A model generated the notes under the pieces. It searched no databases. It had not been told where the DNA came from and saw nothing but the letters and a program-made list of their open reading frames with translations. A DNA stretch of 64,000 bases, taken from assembly GCF_000471905.2 (NCBI RefSeq), contig NW_006499563.1:475907-539906 (forward strand), given 5' to 3'. A program made the position numbers and the translations under genes. This document shows positions 40,501-55,500 of the stretch, in pieces. The stretch's first letter is position 1. Each line of letters starts with the position of its first letter. The stretch is from Amborella trichopoda. Lineage: Eukaryota; Streptophyta; Magnoliopsida; Amborellales; Amborellaceae.

Positions 40501-43500
40501 GCAGCGCCTAAGTCAAGGCCGCAATGCATATGAGCTCAATAGACCTTGCTTAAATGAGGTGATAGAGGAGCGATTTATTGACGAGTATAAGCAGACGTGG
40601 TTGAGAACATGAGTCTCGATCATGCTGAGTTGGAGGGTCTTGAAGGATCAGAAGGATTATCTTCATTTCTTGGTGTATAGCTCACATGGGACAATCTAGC
40701 ATAGCAGTGCACAGATCACAAGAATAATTAAGAATTTGAATCTACAGCCAACTTTGTTGGATAGAGAGGTTAGAGGAAGTGGGAGAGTAGAATGTCATTC
40801 AAGTCAGTAGTGATGATGCAAAGAACTATGTAGCTGCATAGAAGAAGTTGACGAGTAAGAGGAAGCATTTGCTATGAACCCCCTTTATTGCCCACTAGAC
40901 TGACCTGATGTTAAGAGGACATTGAAAAGCTCAAGAACGTGAAAGACAACGCGGAAGCAGGGGCGACGATCACGGAGTACATATAAAACCACTCTAGCGT
41001 CCTTCATTTGATGAGGTAGTAAACTGATGGAAGGACCTGATTAGCCCTGAGATCACCACTTTGCACCATTTTGAACTTGCAATCTGAGCTCAGGAGGGTA
41101 GTCACCTTAGACAAGTTGTTGAGTGTCCCTATCTCTGAAAGAAGTGGCAAGGTGGAATTCCAATACAAATAATGTTCATGGAAATTGTAATAAATTAAAA
41201 AATAATGACCGAAAATGAACTGAGAACAGCAAGGAAGACTCGCTCGACTTTTGCCTAGGGTCACCCCCTTAGGACTTGATACACCTCACATCAGATTACC
41301 TGATTGATGACACACTTTGATCTAATGGCTCCACTGAATCCTCTGAGTCGAGAAGCATACCGTTTTCAAATATGGGGTTTAGAGAGCAAAGGCTAGATGT
41401 AGGGTTTTCTATAACCGTTTGGGACTCTTAGGGCATGCCACGTTAGTGTCACAAAAGAATGTAGGAATTCAAACTCAAAAAGATTTGATCAAATGCAAAG
41501 ACTAAAAGAATATTTTCGAAACACAAAATATGCCACAAAATATTTCTCAAAGATTTTCTCAAGATTTCCTCTAATAAAAACTCTTCTTTAAAAAAAAAAA
41601 AAAAAACAACACAATTTTGAAATAAAAGGGGGACGTGATCAGCATATGGGGCCACATGCCCCTAGTGGGACCCACAGCCCACTTCTTGTGGGCCCCTACG
41701 TGAGTCCCACTCACACCCAACAACAAATAGAAATTATCAAAATGCCCTTTCTTAGGTTTTTATTGCCGACAATGATTTTACAAATTCCAAAAAATTTCAA
41801 AAATATTCACACACATTTCTAAAATAGGAAACACAATTTCTAAAAGTAGATTAGTCCCTATGCATCAAGAAAAGTGACTGTCAAGGTGCTCCACCCGATC
41901 TGATAAGCATGATCCTCAACTATCTTCTCAAACCATCCAAACGAAACCCATGACCCACAGTCTCATGCAGTGGCTCATGATTAGCTCGTCAAAACTTGCC
42001 AATAAATAGTAAAACCATGGTCCCGGGATGTGGATTGTAGGTTTCCCCCTTAAAAGCAAGTCACATGCACATATCACTACCTCTTAAAAGCAAGTAATAT
42101 TCACATATCACTACATTGCAAGGGGGACTCTATGTACATGTATACATATCCCTTTGCAGCTTCTGGGAATGCATCCGTCATGTGTAATTTTTTTATTTCA
42201 TGAATCCTGCACCTATGAAACTCTACAGTCATGGGCCTTAAAGGCCACAAAACCCCAACAATCTCCAGGACACAAATTGCATAGCCAGTTTAAGGCATAA
42301 TTTCTAGCAAGACAATCTAGGATAGAAGCCAGGAGAAAATGGTTGACACAAATTCTATAGTGGCAATGTTAAAATTGGTACGTGCTGATAACAAGTTTGC
42401 CATGGGGCACCTCTACGAAGATATTTAGAGAGGTAACGTGTTGTTAACCTTGCTTATTTTGACAATCGATGGTGGAGATCATCAAGCATACTAAGTTGGC
42501 TATGCTAATTCACTATGTATTTAAATGATCTTTAGACATTTGGATCATCAAACATCTATCTCTTATGTTTTACTAATGATGGTGCTCAAAATTAACCATG
42601 ACATGTTCTCTCGATGTTTTGCCGACTAGGTTTCTTATTTAACGGGAATATTACTTTTCATAGTCAAATATCACCCTCGAGGTCATGGATCGAGTGAAAT
42701 TATGCATAGAGACATTTGAGGAAGTAGAAAAAACCATATTGCAACTATAGAAGAGGTAAAAATCAACTTTTTGTGAAGAAATTTCAAAAACTTAGTGCAT
42801 TTGTAAACTTTAAACCATTAAAAGTGTAGGAGCTTCCCCTGGCATGATATAAGCCCTACGGTCTTAGAGAGCTTGCCTAATTGAGCTCGGGAGGATCCAA
42901 ACCATTTTCATGTCTCCTCTTTACACTTATTTTAATTGAAGTTCATAAGCCATTTTCTGTATATTATTACTTTATCCGTTTTTATATCCAGGGGTTACAC
43001 AATCATACACATGAAAAAGGGCGAGCAAGCACTGCTTCCATTTTGGCTCAACCATAGCACTGCAAATTGTCTACAATTTCTTTAATCAATTCTATCTCTA
43101 TAACTGCATAAGATCATATATACATAATGAAAGTTGAAACTTGAAACTTTAAAGAAATTATTTTAATGCACATGTATCTAATGTACATTTATATAAAATC
43201 AACTTATCAAATATCCTATCCTAGATATCCTCATCGTGGACAAGCCTCTCAAGATACGATTAAAACCTTCCATAATTGTATCTGTCCACTCAATATCCAT
43301 GTTAGCATAAAAGAATTTTAGGTTCAAATGGTATAGAGCTGCATGCAATGGTCGATGAAGTTCCATATCCCATTTTAATATATATCTCTCATATTGGACC
43401 ATAGATTCTCTCATCATTTCTGAAAGTTTTGGTTATCTCTCTCTCACTCTATCAAACGCATCATTTAGTCTGTTGTTGTTTTTAAGGAGGGGGAAGCCGA

Positions 43501-46500
43501 TTTTTTGAAGGAGGTTATTTTTAATTTATTGCTATTTTTTACAGTTTTTTAGTGATTTCCAGTGTTTAATTAAAGTTAGAGTCCATTTAGGGACCTTTTA
43601 TGTTTTAATTTTAGTGAAGGGACATGCCGGATTTTTATAATGTTTTAACTTAAGTAGTAGTAGCCTTGGATTTTTTTGTAATGTAATAAAAAGGCCTGGG
43701 TTTTAGGGTTTCTAATACTTTCAAGGCGTGAATATTAAAAACAGGGTGCAAATGGTAATAGCAAGCCCTATCTTGGGTTTTGGAGTCATCTCTTTGTGCA
43801 AGGAAAGCTAGATCCCTTCAAATCTGACCTGTTTTGATGGTTTATTGAATTGTTTTTGCCACCTTTATTTATTTTCCTGCATCAATAAGCGGCTTCTTAA
43901 ACACAATTCTTCCTTAGAACTTTGAGAGGAACCACAACGTTAATTTACCTTCCATCTCTATCCTCTTCACTATCACCAAAAATATTTACCCCAGTCCTCA
44001 ACTCTGGCATGCTTGTCTCCTTTGATGCCTTCTTAGGATATCCAATGAGCCAAGAATCTCCTTCCTAGTTTCAATTGGTACTTCCTCACATGGGGAAACA
44101 TCTCCTCCTAATACCAGCTAGGTGCTTCTTTAACCTAATAATACCCGTAATTATACCATTACAACAAAATTTGACATCGTACTATGTTCTTGTCATTTTT
44201 CTGGGCATCATTCCAAACCCCACACTTATTAGAACCCAAAAAGGATATTTCAAAATAAGGAAGAAATCTCAAATATGGAGACATTTCACTACTCTTTGTT
44301 GCTGATCTTCGATCCTTGATATTTTGGATGGATTTCAAACTCTACATCACCCAAAAAAGTCCTTTTATAACCCCAATTGATGTTTCAAAATACTTCCAAT
44401 AATACAAGAGTGATATTTGGGATGATTTCCCAAACCTCAAATTTCTTTCAATCTCGCAAAATTTCTTAAAATCTATATTTAGGTCCTCAAATTTTGAGGT
44501 AAAAACGAACTTCTGGGGAAAAAGGACATATACCCCCCTTCCTATAATTATCCCAAATAAATCCTCAAGTCCAAAGAAAGCCCATGGACCCCCATCAAGT
44601 TAAAAGAAAAGGATTTGTAACCCTGTCCCTACCTTTTTCATAGTCCAATGATGAAACTTATCCTTTTTCCTTTTTTCCAATGATCCGTCATCCAAAACAC
44701 AGAAAAGTCCCCCCTCTCTCTTCATCACCAGTGAATTTCTTTCTTACACTCTCTCAACCTCCCTTGAATCTCTCTCTCACCTCACAAGTAGGTCAAATGT
44801 ACCATCTCAAATTCCATTTAGATGGAGTCATCAGGAAAGAGAAAGGACAAATGTTGTAATTTGGACAATGAAATGGAAAGGGGGTCAAATGTCCATGGGT
44901 TTTCCCTGGAGCTATGAGTTTATTATGGGTTTACAATTACAGAGAAAGCAGTATACATCTTTCTTGTTGGCCTTTTGTGGCCATTTAAAGGCCTTATGAG
45001 AGCATATAACCAATTTTGTTATAGTGGAAGAAAGAACTCCAGTAGGAGTGTGGTCTAGAGGGACTGAGGTTGGCATTGCCGAGACTCAGATTAGGCTTGG
45101 CAAGCTAGGCTAGTCGAGTACCAAAACCCTAAATACCTAGGCATAGAGCACAACCGATAAGGGTTGATAGGGTTATCCCTTGATGAAGTTGGAAATTCCC
45201 AGGGTCGTGCACCAAGGGACTGTGAGACCCTTGTGTGTGGTTGGTGGGACCAAAAAGGCAAGGGCCAAAGCCTCATCTTATACCATCACACAGCATGTAC
45301 ACATGGTAGCCGTATCGGGAAGCAAAGCACCATTGAGGGTGATGCGTATACATGTGTGAAAGATAACCCTCAAATGCACCAAATGCAATATGTGTGTACA
45401 GATTTATGTGACCTACGACTTGTCCCTACGGGGGAACCTGTAATCCATAGACTAGGATTGTGTTTCCTCACCTATTGGCTGACTTTGGTAGCTCAATCAT
45501 GAACCCCTGTGATGGACTGTGGGTCATGGGAACTACTGGTTCAGTTTAAGAAAGTGGGTGTGGTTCATGGTCTCTAGTAGAAGATGGAGTGCTTCAGTAA
45601 TTTTCCTATTTCCTTAACATAGTTAGATCTAAATTCTATCAAATTAATTTAGAATTAATAAATTTGACTTTAAATGATTTTTAGATTAATAAAATGAATT
45701 TTTAGAAGTCTCTGGATATTTTATTTTCTCAAAACAGATTTATGAATAGGCTAAAACTGAATATTCAGTATTTAGTTATTCAGAGAGAAAAATAAAATAA
45801 TAAATATATTCTAAAAATCATTTGCTTAAATACTACTGCACATGGGGGCCCATGAAGCACCATGGTCCCCACCATAATATTGCATGTAGGGAGGTGCGCA
45901 GGGCCTACTTAGGGCTCCGTGGGTGGTACGCCCGACATAGTGCTTTACCTTCCTATTTTGTAATTGAAAGATATTTTGACTTTTCAAAGCAGCATGTGTA
46001 AGACAATGGAGAAAATAAAATGAAAGAGTTATGTATTTTCTCTATAACAAATATTTGATGGGATTAGGTTAAGGAAGCAGAAGGATAAGGTTCTAGCACC
46101 TTCCATTATATCATGATGCCTGATCTAAAGATTGTAAGGCTAAGATCTCTCACCCCACAGGTCTCCTACGATCAATGATCTGGATCTATTCTCTATGGGG
46201 GTCCCATTCTCTACACAAGTTACATCTCTCTCTTTCTCCCTCACAAAGGTGGTATGCCACCTTCTCTCTATCTCTCTAATCTCTCATCTCTCTAGCCTCC
46301 TTCAAAAGTAAGAAAAATTTAGAGAAAGAAAGAGAGGCACACCCCAGCCCTCTGAGCCTAGAGTAAGCACACCCCATACACGAGCTTGAGGGCAGATCTT
46401 GTTCCACTTTGCTCTTTAAATTGAAGGGCTAGCCTAGGCTTCCCATACTTATAAGATCTGAGAAGGACCTTGATCCCGTGGGCCATCGGAGGAGGAGACC

Positions 46501-49500
46501 CAAAGTAGGATATATCAAATCCAGTTGATGTAATCTTTTTTTTGTTTTGAAGAAGTTAATTGTTGTATTAAAAAGGAAAAGATTACAGTATACCATCGAG
46601 AGGGCCCAAAGGCCTGGCCTCTCGACAAAAAATAGGCTACCAAAGAGGAGCAAGATTACAGTATAAATGGGATACGGATTGACTGAACACCTCCGCTGAG
46701 ATAGCAAAGGGAAGGGAGAAAGGGGTCCCCTTAGCAGAGACCCCTAGAGGAAGGAAAATAGCCCTTCGGAGATCGTACACCTTTTCCCAATCTATCTTGA
46801 ATCTCAATCCCGATTTTTTAAGGAGGTGCCTAGAGTGCAAGCACTCGTGCGCCACCAGGACCTCATTTAGGAGATGCCTATCTTTGATAAAGTCACTCCG
46901 AGAGGGAGAAATCACGAAGGAGAGGACCTTTTCAGCCTAGAGGCCAAAACTTTGGATAATATCTTGTAGGTGGAGTTGACCAAGCTGTTGGTCTGAGTCC
47001 TTCAGCTCCTTTGCCCCTTTGATTTTGGGGACAAGAGCAATGAAGTTGGCATTGATAGCTTTGTGGAGGATACCTCAGTGGAAGAATTCTTTGAAGAAGC
47101 TTAGGAAGTCGATCTTGAAAGTATGCCAAAAAAATCTTAAAAGGGGCTATTGGGAATCCGTCCAGGCCAAGGGCTTTGTCTTTGTCGAGGCCCTCGATTG
47201 TTGTCGTAATCTCTATTTCAAAGAAGGGGCCTTGCAGCCACTGGACCCAATGGACGGGAGCAGTTAGGAACTGCAAGTCACCCATTCTAGGTCTGGGAAC
47301 CGCTGGGGCAGAGTAAAGGCTGGAAAAAGGAAAGGATGGCTGATTCTATGTCAGGAGTTTTGGACTAGTTGAGGTAATCTTTTGGCACTTTACTTTCTGT
47401 TTTTTGTTCCCAATACAATTTACTTGCTATTGAAATAAAAGAGTTGTTTTTTTTGGAAATATGGCCTACCAAGGCCTAAATTACAGTAGTCTCTCATTCA
47501 GTGGGAGCGATTGAGAGATTGAAATCTTGGTGCCTTGCAAAATGGAGCCCAGATTCTTTTACCCCGGGTACGCATGAGGCATTGAGAGTTCACGTGTTGA
47601 AAAAGCAATTTCTCAAGGAGGTTTGAGGGTCATCTCCTAGTCAGGATTTTACAAGTTAGCCTCATGTTTAGTTGCGATCGACCAGGGCTTGGAGAATCCA
47701 AACAAGAAAAATAGAACCCGAGTACTTATTGAGTATTCGGCCTATATGGAATAGTCAAGATTTATGGGACATAAGTCCATATCCTGACATGCGACCATTA
47801 CATGGCATGTGCATTTTCATTTCGTACATGAAGCCACTCTTCGAAATGCATTATCCGAGTTTGGAAGAGCCAGTGCACATGTCACCCCTGTAATTGAGTT
47901 AAATCATGTCCTACAGGGGTACACTTGTAATCCATTGAGAGCCGGATGATCGGAAGTTCTGACTCAGCGGCTTTGATATGGTCAATTATGTGTCTCTGCT
48001 TTACGTTGTGGAACATAGGTCTATTGGGTCGATCTGAGATTCGACGGAACATCATTCAAGACTAGCCCACTGAAGTACTCCGATACCTACAGTTATTAGC
48101 CTGAGATCTCACTATACCTTTTGTCTGATTTTATAATGATGAAAAAAACCTAATAATTGCTCGAAAATACTTTAAATATTTATTGTGAATTTTAGAGAAC
48201 TTTCAGGAATTTTATTTGCTAAAAAAATGAGGTTTTCGAATTGTTTGACTCAAATTCCACTTTAGTCCTAACCTAGGGCTGCCACGTGGCACCCCATGCC
48301 TCACTCTACAAAGTCATTGGCTTTGATAAAGTAGAATATCTTCACATGTGTGAGCTTTGCCAATTACTTCTTTGCCTTTTACCCTTGGTGGTTATCTACT
48401 TTAATACATTATTAAAAAAGTAAGGGTGTTTTTGTAATGGCATATTGGACACAGTTAAAATAAAAATATGGGTCAAGGACAAAATGGTAAAGTGGCATAA
48501 GTTAGGGTTAGGGTGAGTGATAATGGTGTAAAATCTCATCCCTTCATCCTAGTGGTTGGATGGGGATGGGTGGCTAGGTACATTAGCCTCTCATGTTCCT
48601 TTGGATTAGTGCATCAAGGGTGTTGATTGAGTCCAAGGTTACACCCATGTTATAATAGCACATCATGAGATCTCAAACCCTAACTATCTCAACTCTTGAA
48701 CCATTTTGGAAAATTTGTGCCCCTCTTTTTCTAGAGCTTTGTGAGAGAAAATTGAAGAGAGAGAGACCTCACGTTTTTTCTGTTTTTTTTTAAAAGGCTT
48801 TTGGAGTTCTATTGAATTTTTTTTTCTCATAAGTTCATATTCTTGGCATCTATAGTTGCTGGAGTTTTGAATTTACAAAAGTTTCATTGATCTTAGAAGT
48901 CCCATTTAATCATCTTCTTCATCATGCTTATTCATAGTGTAGTCCTTCATGAGTTATAACTTATATACATGAGAATCCATGATCATGTATAGTATCCATT
49001 GATTACTTTGCTTCCAATCCATCAACTACTTTAGTCTCAATGTGTTACTGAATTTCCAAAAGTTTTTCATCACGTTTTTACCTATGGGGGTTCATAATCT
49101 TTTCATACATGACTGTTTTGGTGATCCGAAGGACCATCATGTGTAGTTTGGTTATAACTCTCTTGCTCTTTATTCGATTCGATTCAATCTTTTTACATTC
49201 TGTTTTGGATGATAATGCCAGTGTGTTGAGATCTTAAGAAGTGATTTTAATGTGTGTAATTGCTTCACATTTGAATGAGACACTCATGTGAGATTGAACC
49301 ACTTTTATACAATCCGAAGGGACAAAATTAAGTCCTTACAGGGCCCTATTGCGTGGCCGTGGCACAAGGGATTCGAAACATGGCTTCCCAATTTTAATTC
49401 GGCATTCTAATTCTTTGTTTAGTTGATTTTATTCCTAAGAATTTTGTTAGATTAGTTGTATGTTGTATTTAAGCTTTGGGACAGTTTATATAATTTGTGC

Positions 49501-52500
49501 TATGAAAGTGTAACTCATAAGCTAATCTTGCTTTATATGTAATTGCCCCATAAGGGGTTGGTATTTGATTTTATTTACAGCGGTTTTACTAGGCTAGAAA
49601 TGGTTGTAATTGTTATTTCAAAGTATTGTAACTTATTCACTTAGCTTGGTTTTAAGCAAGTGGCTTGTTGAAGGTGTGCATTTTGGCTTGTTTTTTGGCT
49701 TAAAAATTTACTCTAGTCTTTGTATCCACTATCAGTTATAAGTGGCAGCAAGTGAGAATCTTTTTTGTTGTTCATCATGGTTTATTTTGAGTTTAGTTTA
49801 TATCATTTGGACTTCTATAAGTGTTCTAGCTGGTGGACAAAAGAAATTTTTAAACCACATATTCCGTGCTAGTTCACCCTATCCAACTTTCGTTTCTCCC
49901 CTCTTTTTGGGTGGGTTGGATGGGAGGAGGAGTTGGTTTAGAGTATCCCCCTTCATCCTTTCTATCCCTCTTTGAGGGGGAAAATGGTCCATTTTGGCCC
50001 TTTCCCATTGGCATTTTCCACCCTCGGGGAAGGCTTTGCCTACGTGAGCCCCTAGATATTGTGCTCAGCACCAGCTAAGAGCAACTGATCACAGTCCAGG
50101 TGACCACTAACCGCCTAGGCCCTAGGTAGCCATTTTTGGAACGTTGCCACCTTTAACTTTGTGCTCGCTCGATTGCTGAGGACTTGCATATTCCAGCTGA
50201 GATCCCTCCTGCGATTTCTCTGGTGAGAAACAGTATGCCACTGCTCTTGTTGGTGGTCATTATCCTTTGGAGTGATCCCTAGGTCTCCATTTTGTGGGCT
50301 AATGTGACTTTGTAGTTGAATCGCTGAAGCACTAAGGAGATGAATTTCCGATCGAGGTTGAATCCAAAGTTTCTAACAGAATTTGCAAGACTCCAATGGA
50401 AAAAAATCTAACTGATTTTCAGTTTACAGGGATGAACTCCCTGCTTGCCTTCTCTATCTCCTTGAAAACTTTGAAGGACCAAGTGTCATTGGGGATCCCT
50501 GAGGCTGTGACCCAGATATTTGGGTTTTAAAAGCCAGTGACAATGGATGCCATTGTTGCAGCCGAAGGGGGGTTTCTGATAGGAACAGGTTAAGGTAAGT
50601 TCAGCGCTCTATTTGCTACTTCCCAAGATGGGAAGGAGTAAAGGAAGCATCCCTCGTGAAGGAATCTGACGTAGGGATGAGCAGCTGACCAGAAGTTTCT
50701 GCCCCATTCCACTATTCCTTCGAAGTTGTTTCTTGTGGGTTGAGAATCACCACCACCGAGAATTGGATAAGGTGTTCCCTTTTGCACTTAGAACTTTAGC
50801 CGACCAATCATGTCCACAAACAATCTGAAACATTCAGACGCTACTTTATATAATTTGAGGTAAGTGTTTCCTATTTTGATTCTTCAGAAACCATTTGGTT
50901 GACGTGAATGACATAGAGAGAGAGAGTGAAAGAGAGAGAGAGAGAGAGAGAGATGAAAGAGCAGAAACAACTCAAAAGTACGAAGTAGTGGGCCATGCTG
51001 TGGCCTACCGAACATGCCACAATCTCCACCATTTACAAGTAGGTTATCACCAGATGGAGAAATCTGGTAGTACCAAATTGCATAGTTGATCTGATCAATT
51101 TTCCAATCCAAGACAATTACCAAATGCCCCAGTTAGCATGAAGCTTTCTAAATGTGCAATTCAACCATACAAAGAATTGCATAGAATGCATTTCAAAAAT
51201 TTTGAGGATTCAAATATTAGCTTTTATTCCATCATTAGCTTCCTTCAAACCATTAAGGACACACATAATAGCAAAAAGCAATATAAAGTAAAGCATAAAG
51301 AAGATATAACTACACAAATAAACAAAGCACTATCATTCCAGAATTTTAAGTAGCAAAACCAAGGATTCTACATACATATATACATGCATATACATTGACT
51401 CTAAGTATCAAAATCTACCTGAATTTTCCAACAATCGATTATGCAATAAGTTGCGACAAATAAAAAGCTGCTTTGCTTTCAAAAGGGGTTGCTCATATTG
51501 GAGAGAGATGCCAAACCTGAATTTGCAAAACAAACAAGAACTTTCCATAAGGAAAATATAAAAGGAAAAAAAGAATGACGCAAATAATTGAGAGAAAAGG
51601 CAACAAACAGCGAAGATATTTCCAGAAGATTCCCAAATCAGAAGGAAGTTGATGCATAATAAATTACTTTAGACTTTCTATACTATTGTGAAATAACAAG
51701 TTACCCACCCAGTAAGCTCATTAGTCATCTGATTTAAGCACATACTAAGAGAAGCATACAATTGCTACAAGTAACATATTATGTTGCAAACATGGTCAAT
51801 AGCAACCTATCAAATGAACTAGAAAGTCTATATTCAATAATGGCGCTTGCTGCTAAATTAAAAACCATTCCATGGAGACAACAACAGTAAACCCTGGACA
51901 TTAATACATGTTCAACTATGTGCATCATAAAAAAGTGCATTTGTTAGTAATTAATTATGGAAAAACATTATTTCCACAGCCACAACCATGTACAGAATGT
52001 TGGAGTGAGTTTCTTTTCTCCATATTTTTTATTTTCCTAAAAGACCTTTTTTTTATGACCAAAATACTCGTGGCCTTATTATAATGTATTTTGCATGTAC
52101 CTTTTTGGCCAAGTGTTGGGACAGAAACCTATATAATGTTCTAGTCTCCCTCTCACTACCCATGATTCATCTCTCTCTACAAATTTCGAAAATGTCTTGG
52201 TCACAAGGGAGCTCCCCATAGCTTTGCAAGGTCACCCTGAGACAAGCCACTACTGGGCCTAATTCCATGCACCAATATCCATTAGTTTTTCTCTCTAGCC
52301 TAAGATCTTCGAAGTACTTTTTGTGCATCAAACTTGGCAGATTTCAGCAAGCTTTCTTGCAAGTTATGTCCATTTTTCATGCTTCTTTGGTGGTTGATAT
52401 ATTGGTGAGAAAGTTCCTTTCTTTTCCATTTTCTATATACATGTTATCGATACAAGTTTAGGGGAAAATACTCCAAGGAAGAAGCATACATATATACTAG

Positions 52501-55500
52501 GGCATGCTGCTGTAATTTAGGAGCTCATTTAGATGCTATTTGCATGCTTGATTTTTTTATTTTTTATTTTTGTGGGTAAGTCAGTGGGGGAAAAGGCCCC
52601 CTACCCGATTTTTCATTAATTAGAATAAAAAGGAATTACATTCATCATTCAACGCTAAAATAGGGCAGTTGCGCCAGATCATGGAAAAGTAAAGGAGTGA
52701 TAAAGTCTGGTGGGCGGTGGCACCATACAATAGCATCGTGCCCAGCAGCTGCTCTCTTGGCTAGAGCATCAGCAACCATATTTGCCTCACGATAGACATG
52801 CGCAATGGACCATCGATGGGTTGAAAGTCTAGTGCGCCAATTATCAGCGATCGTATGTAACTGCCCGCCAAGGAGCCCGACATCGGTTCTAATGTCATTC
52901 ACTAGTAGGGCCGAATCATTTTCTATCTGTATTGGGAAGCAATTTCTCTAATGAGCCTCATGAATGCCTTCTACAAGGGTCAAAAATTCTGTGTGATTAT
53001 TAGAGGCAAAGCCAAAGTGCTTGGAAAAGGCAGCAATGAAACCTCCAATTGAGTCCTGCATGATCCCACCACCACCTGCTAAACTTGGATTTCCCAAGGA
53101 GGCACCATCAATATTGAGCTTGTAACGCCTAGCCTCAGGAAAGGACCATGCCACAGGTATGGGAGAAGCTGATTTCTGCTGACGCCAACATATGTGGAGG
53201 TTCCCAATAATGGGCCTTTTAGATAAGTGAAATGACTACCCTTTAGCCTTTGCAAGTGCCTGAACATGTAAGATAATCCAATTCACTAACGGCTCTCTCC
53301 TGGTGGATCTGAATTCAAATACTCGCATGTTCCGCTCCCCCCATAGAAACCAAATAGTGGTGAAGAAAATAGACAACCAGATATTAGCCACCATGTGATT
53401 TGAACCTAAAAAGTAGCCACCATCTAAAAATATCAGGGCCAGAGATACCAAGGACGAATCGCTTCCCACATCTCCAAGCTAGAGATCGTCATATTCCATG
53501 TGCAAAACCACACTAAAACAGAAGGTGAAGAATACTATCATTGTGATTGCTGCAGAATGGGAATAAAGAATCCCGTTGCATGCCATGGTGTTGTAGTAGG
53601 GAGGAAGTAAGTAGCCGGTTATGCAAGGCCACCCATGAGGACCATTTCGCCCGTGGGTGGAATTTAGAATACCACAGTGCATGAAATATAGGCTGAGATA
53701 AACTCCATTGTCACATAAAATCTCATGCTCCTCTGACTGAAAACAACCCATCAGCAGAAGGGATCCAAACCAAAAAGTCATTTTTAGCTTGTAAAGGAAG
53801 AGTACAAGACTTAACCTCCCTCCATATAGTCCTCAAAGCATCAGATATGGGAGTAGGCAAAACCAAAGACTGAGGAGAACCTTCAATAAAGTCAAAAACC
53901 GTACTCCCAGCAAGAACGCCCAAATCCTCCTGAGCAGCACCATGCAAATCCGATAGCGACCGACCCGATAACCATAGATCCACTCAGAAATCCACCATCT
54001 GACCATTTCCAATATTCTACTGTACATTGTCTTTCAAATGAGATAAACCAAGTAGTATCCCCTTTCAAGCATGAGAACATCCTCTTTTTGCCTCGACCTC
54101 CCATATTGAACATTCCTTAAGTGTTTGAAGAACCGGATCCTCCAAGAAAATTTCATCATACCAGAGATATTGAAATCCGCCATATCCCGAACTACCAACC
54201 CGCTTTCTGCTAGAGTAAGACATACCGTCCTCCATTTAACCAGGTGAACACCTTTTTTCTCTGCCTCGCGTGCTCACAAAAAGATTCTTTGTAATCTCCC
54301 TATCATATTACGGGTCTTCTTCGGAAGAATAAAAGACAATAGCCAAAAGATCGGTGAGGCACTGAGAACTAATTTGAGCAACTGAAGTGTACCTGCATAG
54401 GATAGACATAGAGGCTGCCATGACCCAATCTTGCTGAACACCTTGCCCACCAAACCATGGCAATAATTGTGTCTACGATGCCCACGAAACAAAGGAAGGC
54501 ACAAATAACGCATTGGTAGAGATCCTTCAAGGAACTCTAACTCCCGCAATAGTCTCCCACGACCTCCCCTTGGTGTGCCAAAGAAAAAGACCTTGCTTTT
54601 AGAAGAGTTTAGAACTTGACCAGTACCCCTTTCAAACTTAGAGATAAGATCTCTCATGGCGGTGGCAGCAGAAATAGATGCATGCTTGGTTTGTTACTAT
54701 CAATTGCATAACAATAGATGCATTCCATCTATTTGTAGAAATTTCTAAGTGCATCTATCTACATAGTTTTTAAAGCACATTTTGGTTGCTGAATTTTCAG
54801 TTAGTAGCCTTTCCATATCGATCCTAGTAGGTGGTATTGGTATCAGAGCTTTGGTTACTTTGAATGGCTACTACAAAGACTATTCTTTCCGATTTGGTGA
54901 AGATAGAGAAGTTAGATGGCTCCAGCATTTCACTTTGGAAAAATAAACTGCTTTTCTTGCTCCATACTATGGAATTGCTATATGTGATTAATGAAGAAAA
55001 ACCAGCTAAACCTGATGATGATACAACTCTTAGAGATAGGCAAAGGTCTACTAAGTGGAAAAAAGATGATTTCACATGTAGAGGCACCATTCTAATTGCC
55101 TTAGTGATAGACTACATAAAGTACTTGAATGTTATGCTCATGCTAAAGATTTGTGGGTTGCTATTGAAACAAGACACACCGATGATAACTATGACAACAA
55201 ATTCTATAAAAGATATAATATGTATAAGATGGAGGAAAATCAATCGATGCTTGACTATTTTGAGGATATGTACATCATGGCTAACCTCCTAGCTGGTTTT
55301 GATATAACATGTTTAAGGTGAAGGAAAATCAATCGGTGCTTGAATATTTTGAGGATATATGCATCATGGCTAACCATCTAGCTGGTTTTCGTGAACCTAT
55401 AAGTGAACATCAACAAATTATGAAGATTATAGAAAATCTCTCTAACTCATGGAAGTATTTAAAGAAGAACTTGCGACATAATAAGATGTCCATACCTTGG

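Larger units (their letters stand above)
52551..54678 (-). mobile_element. 5'-truncated L1 LINE with RT C-terminus and RNase H
   Basis: The minus strand from 54657 encodes the end of a non-LTR RT ([33 protein letters not shown]), a zf-RVT-like region near 53900-53700, and an RNase H of the RVT_3 type ([20 protein letters not shown] at 53130-53070, then [16 protein letters not shown] at about 52810-52760). It ends in a T-rich (poly(A)) tract at 52551-52575. TGCATGCTTG occurs at 52541-52550 and 54679-54688, a probable target duplication. Several frameshifts. Confidence 0.8.

Noticed and set aside
47019..47267. Plus-strand open frame
   Set aside because: Shadow of the minus-strand LINE RT fragment.
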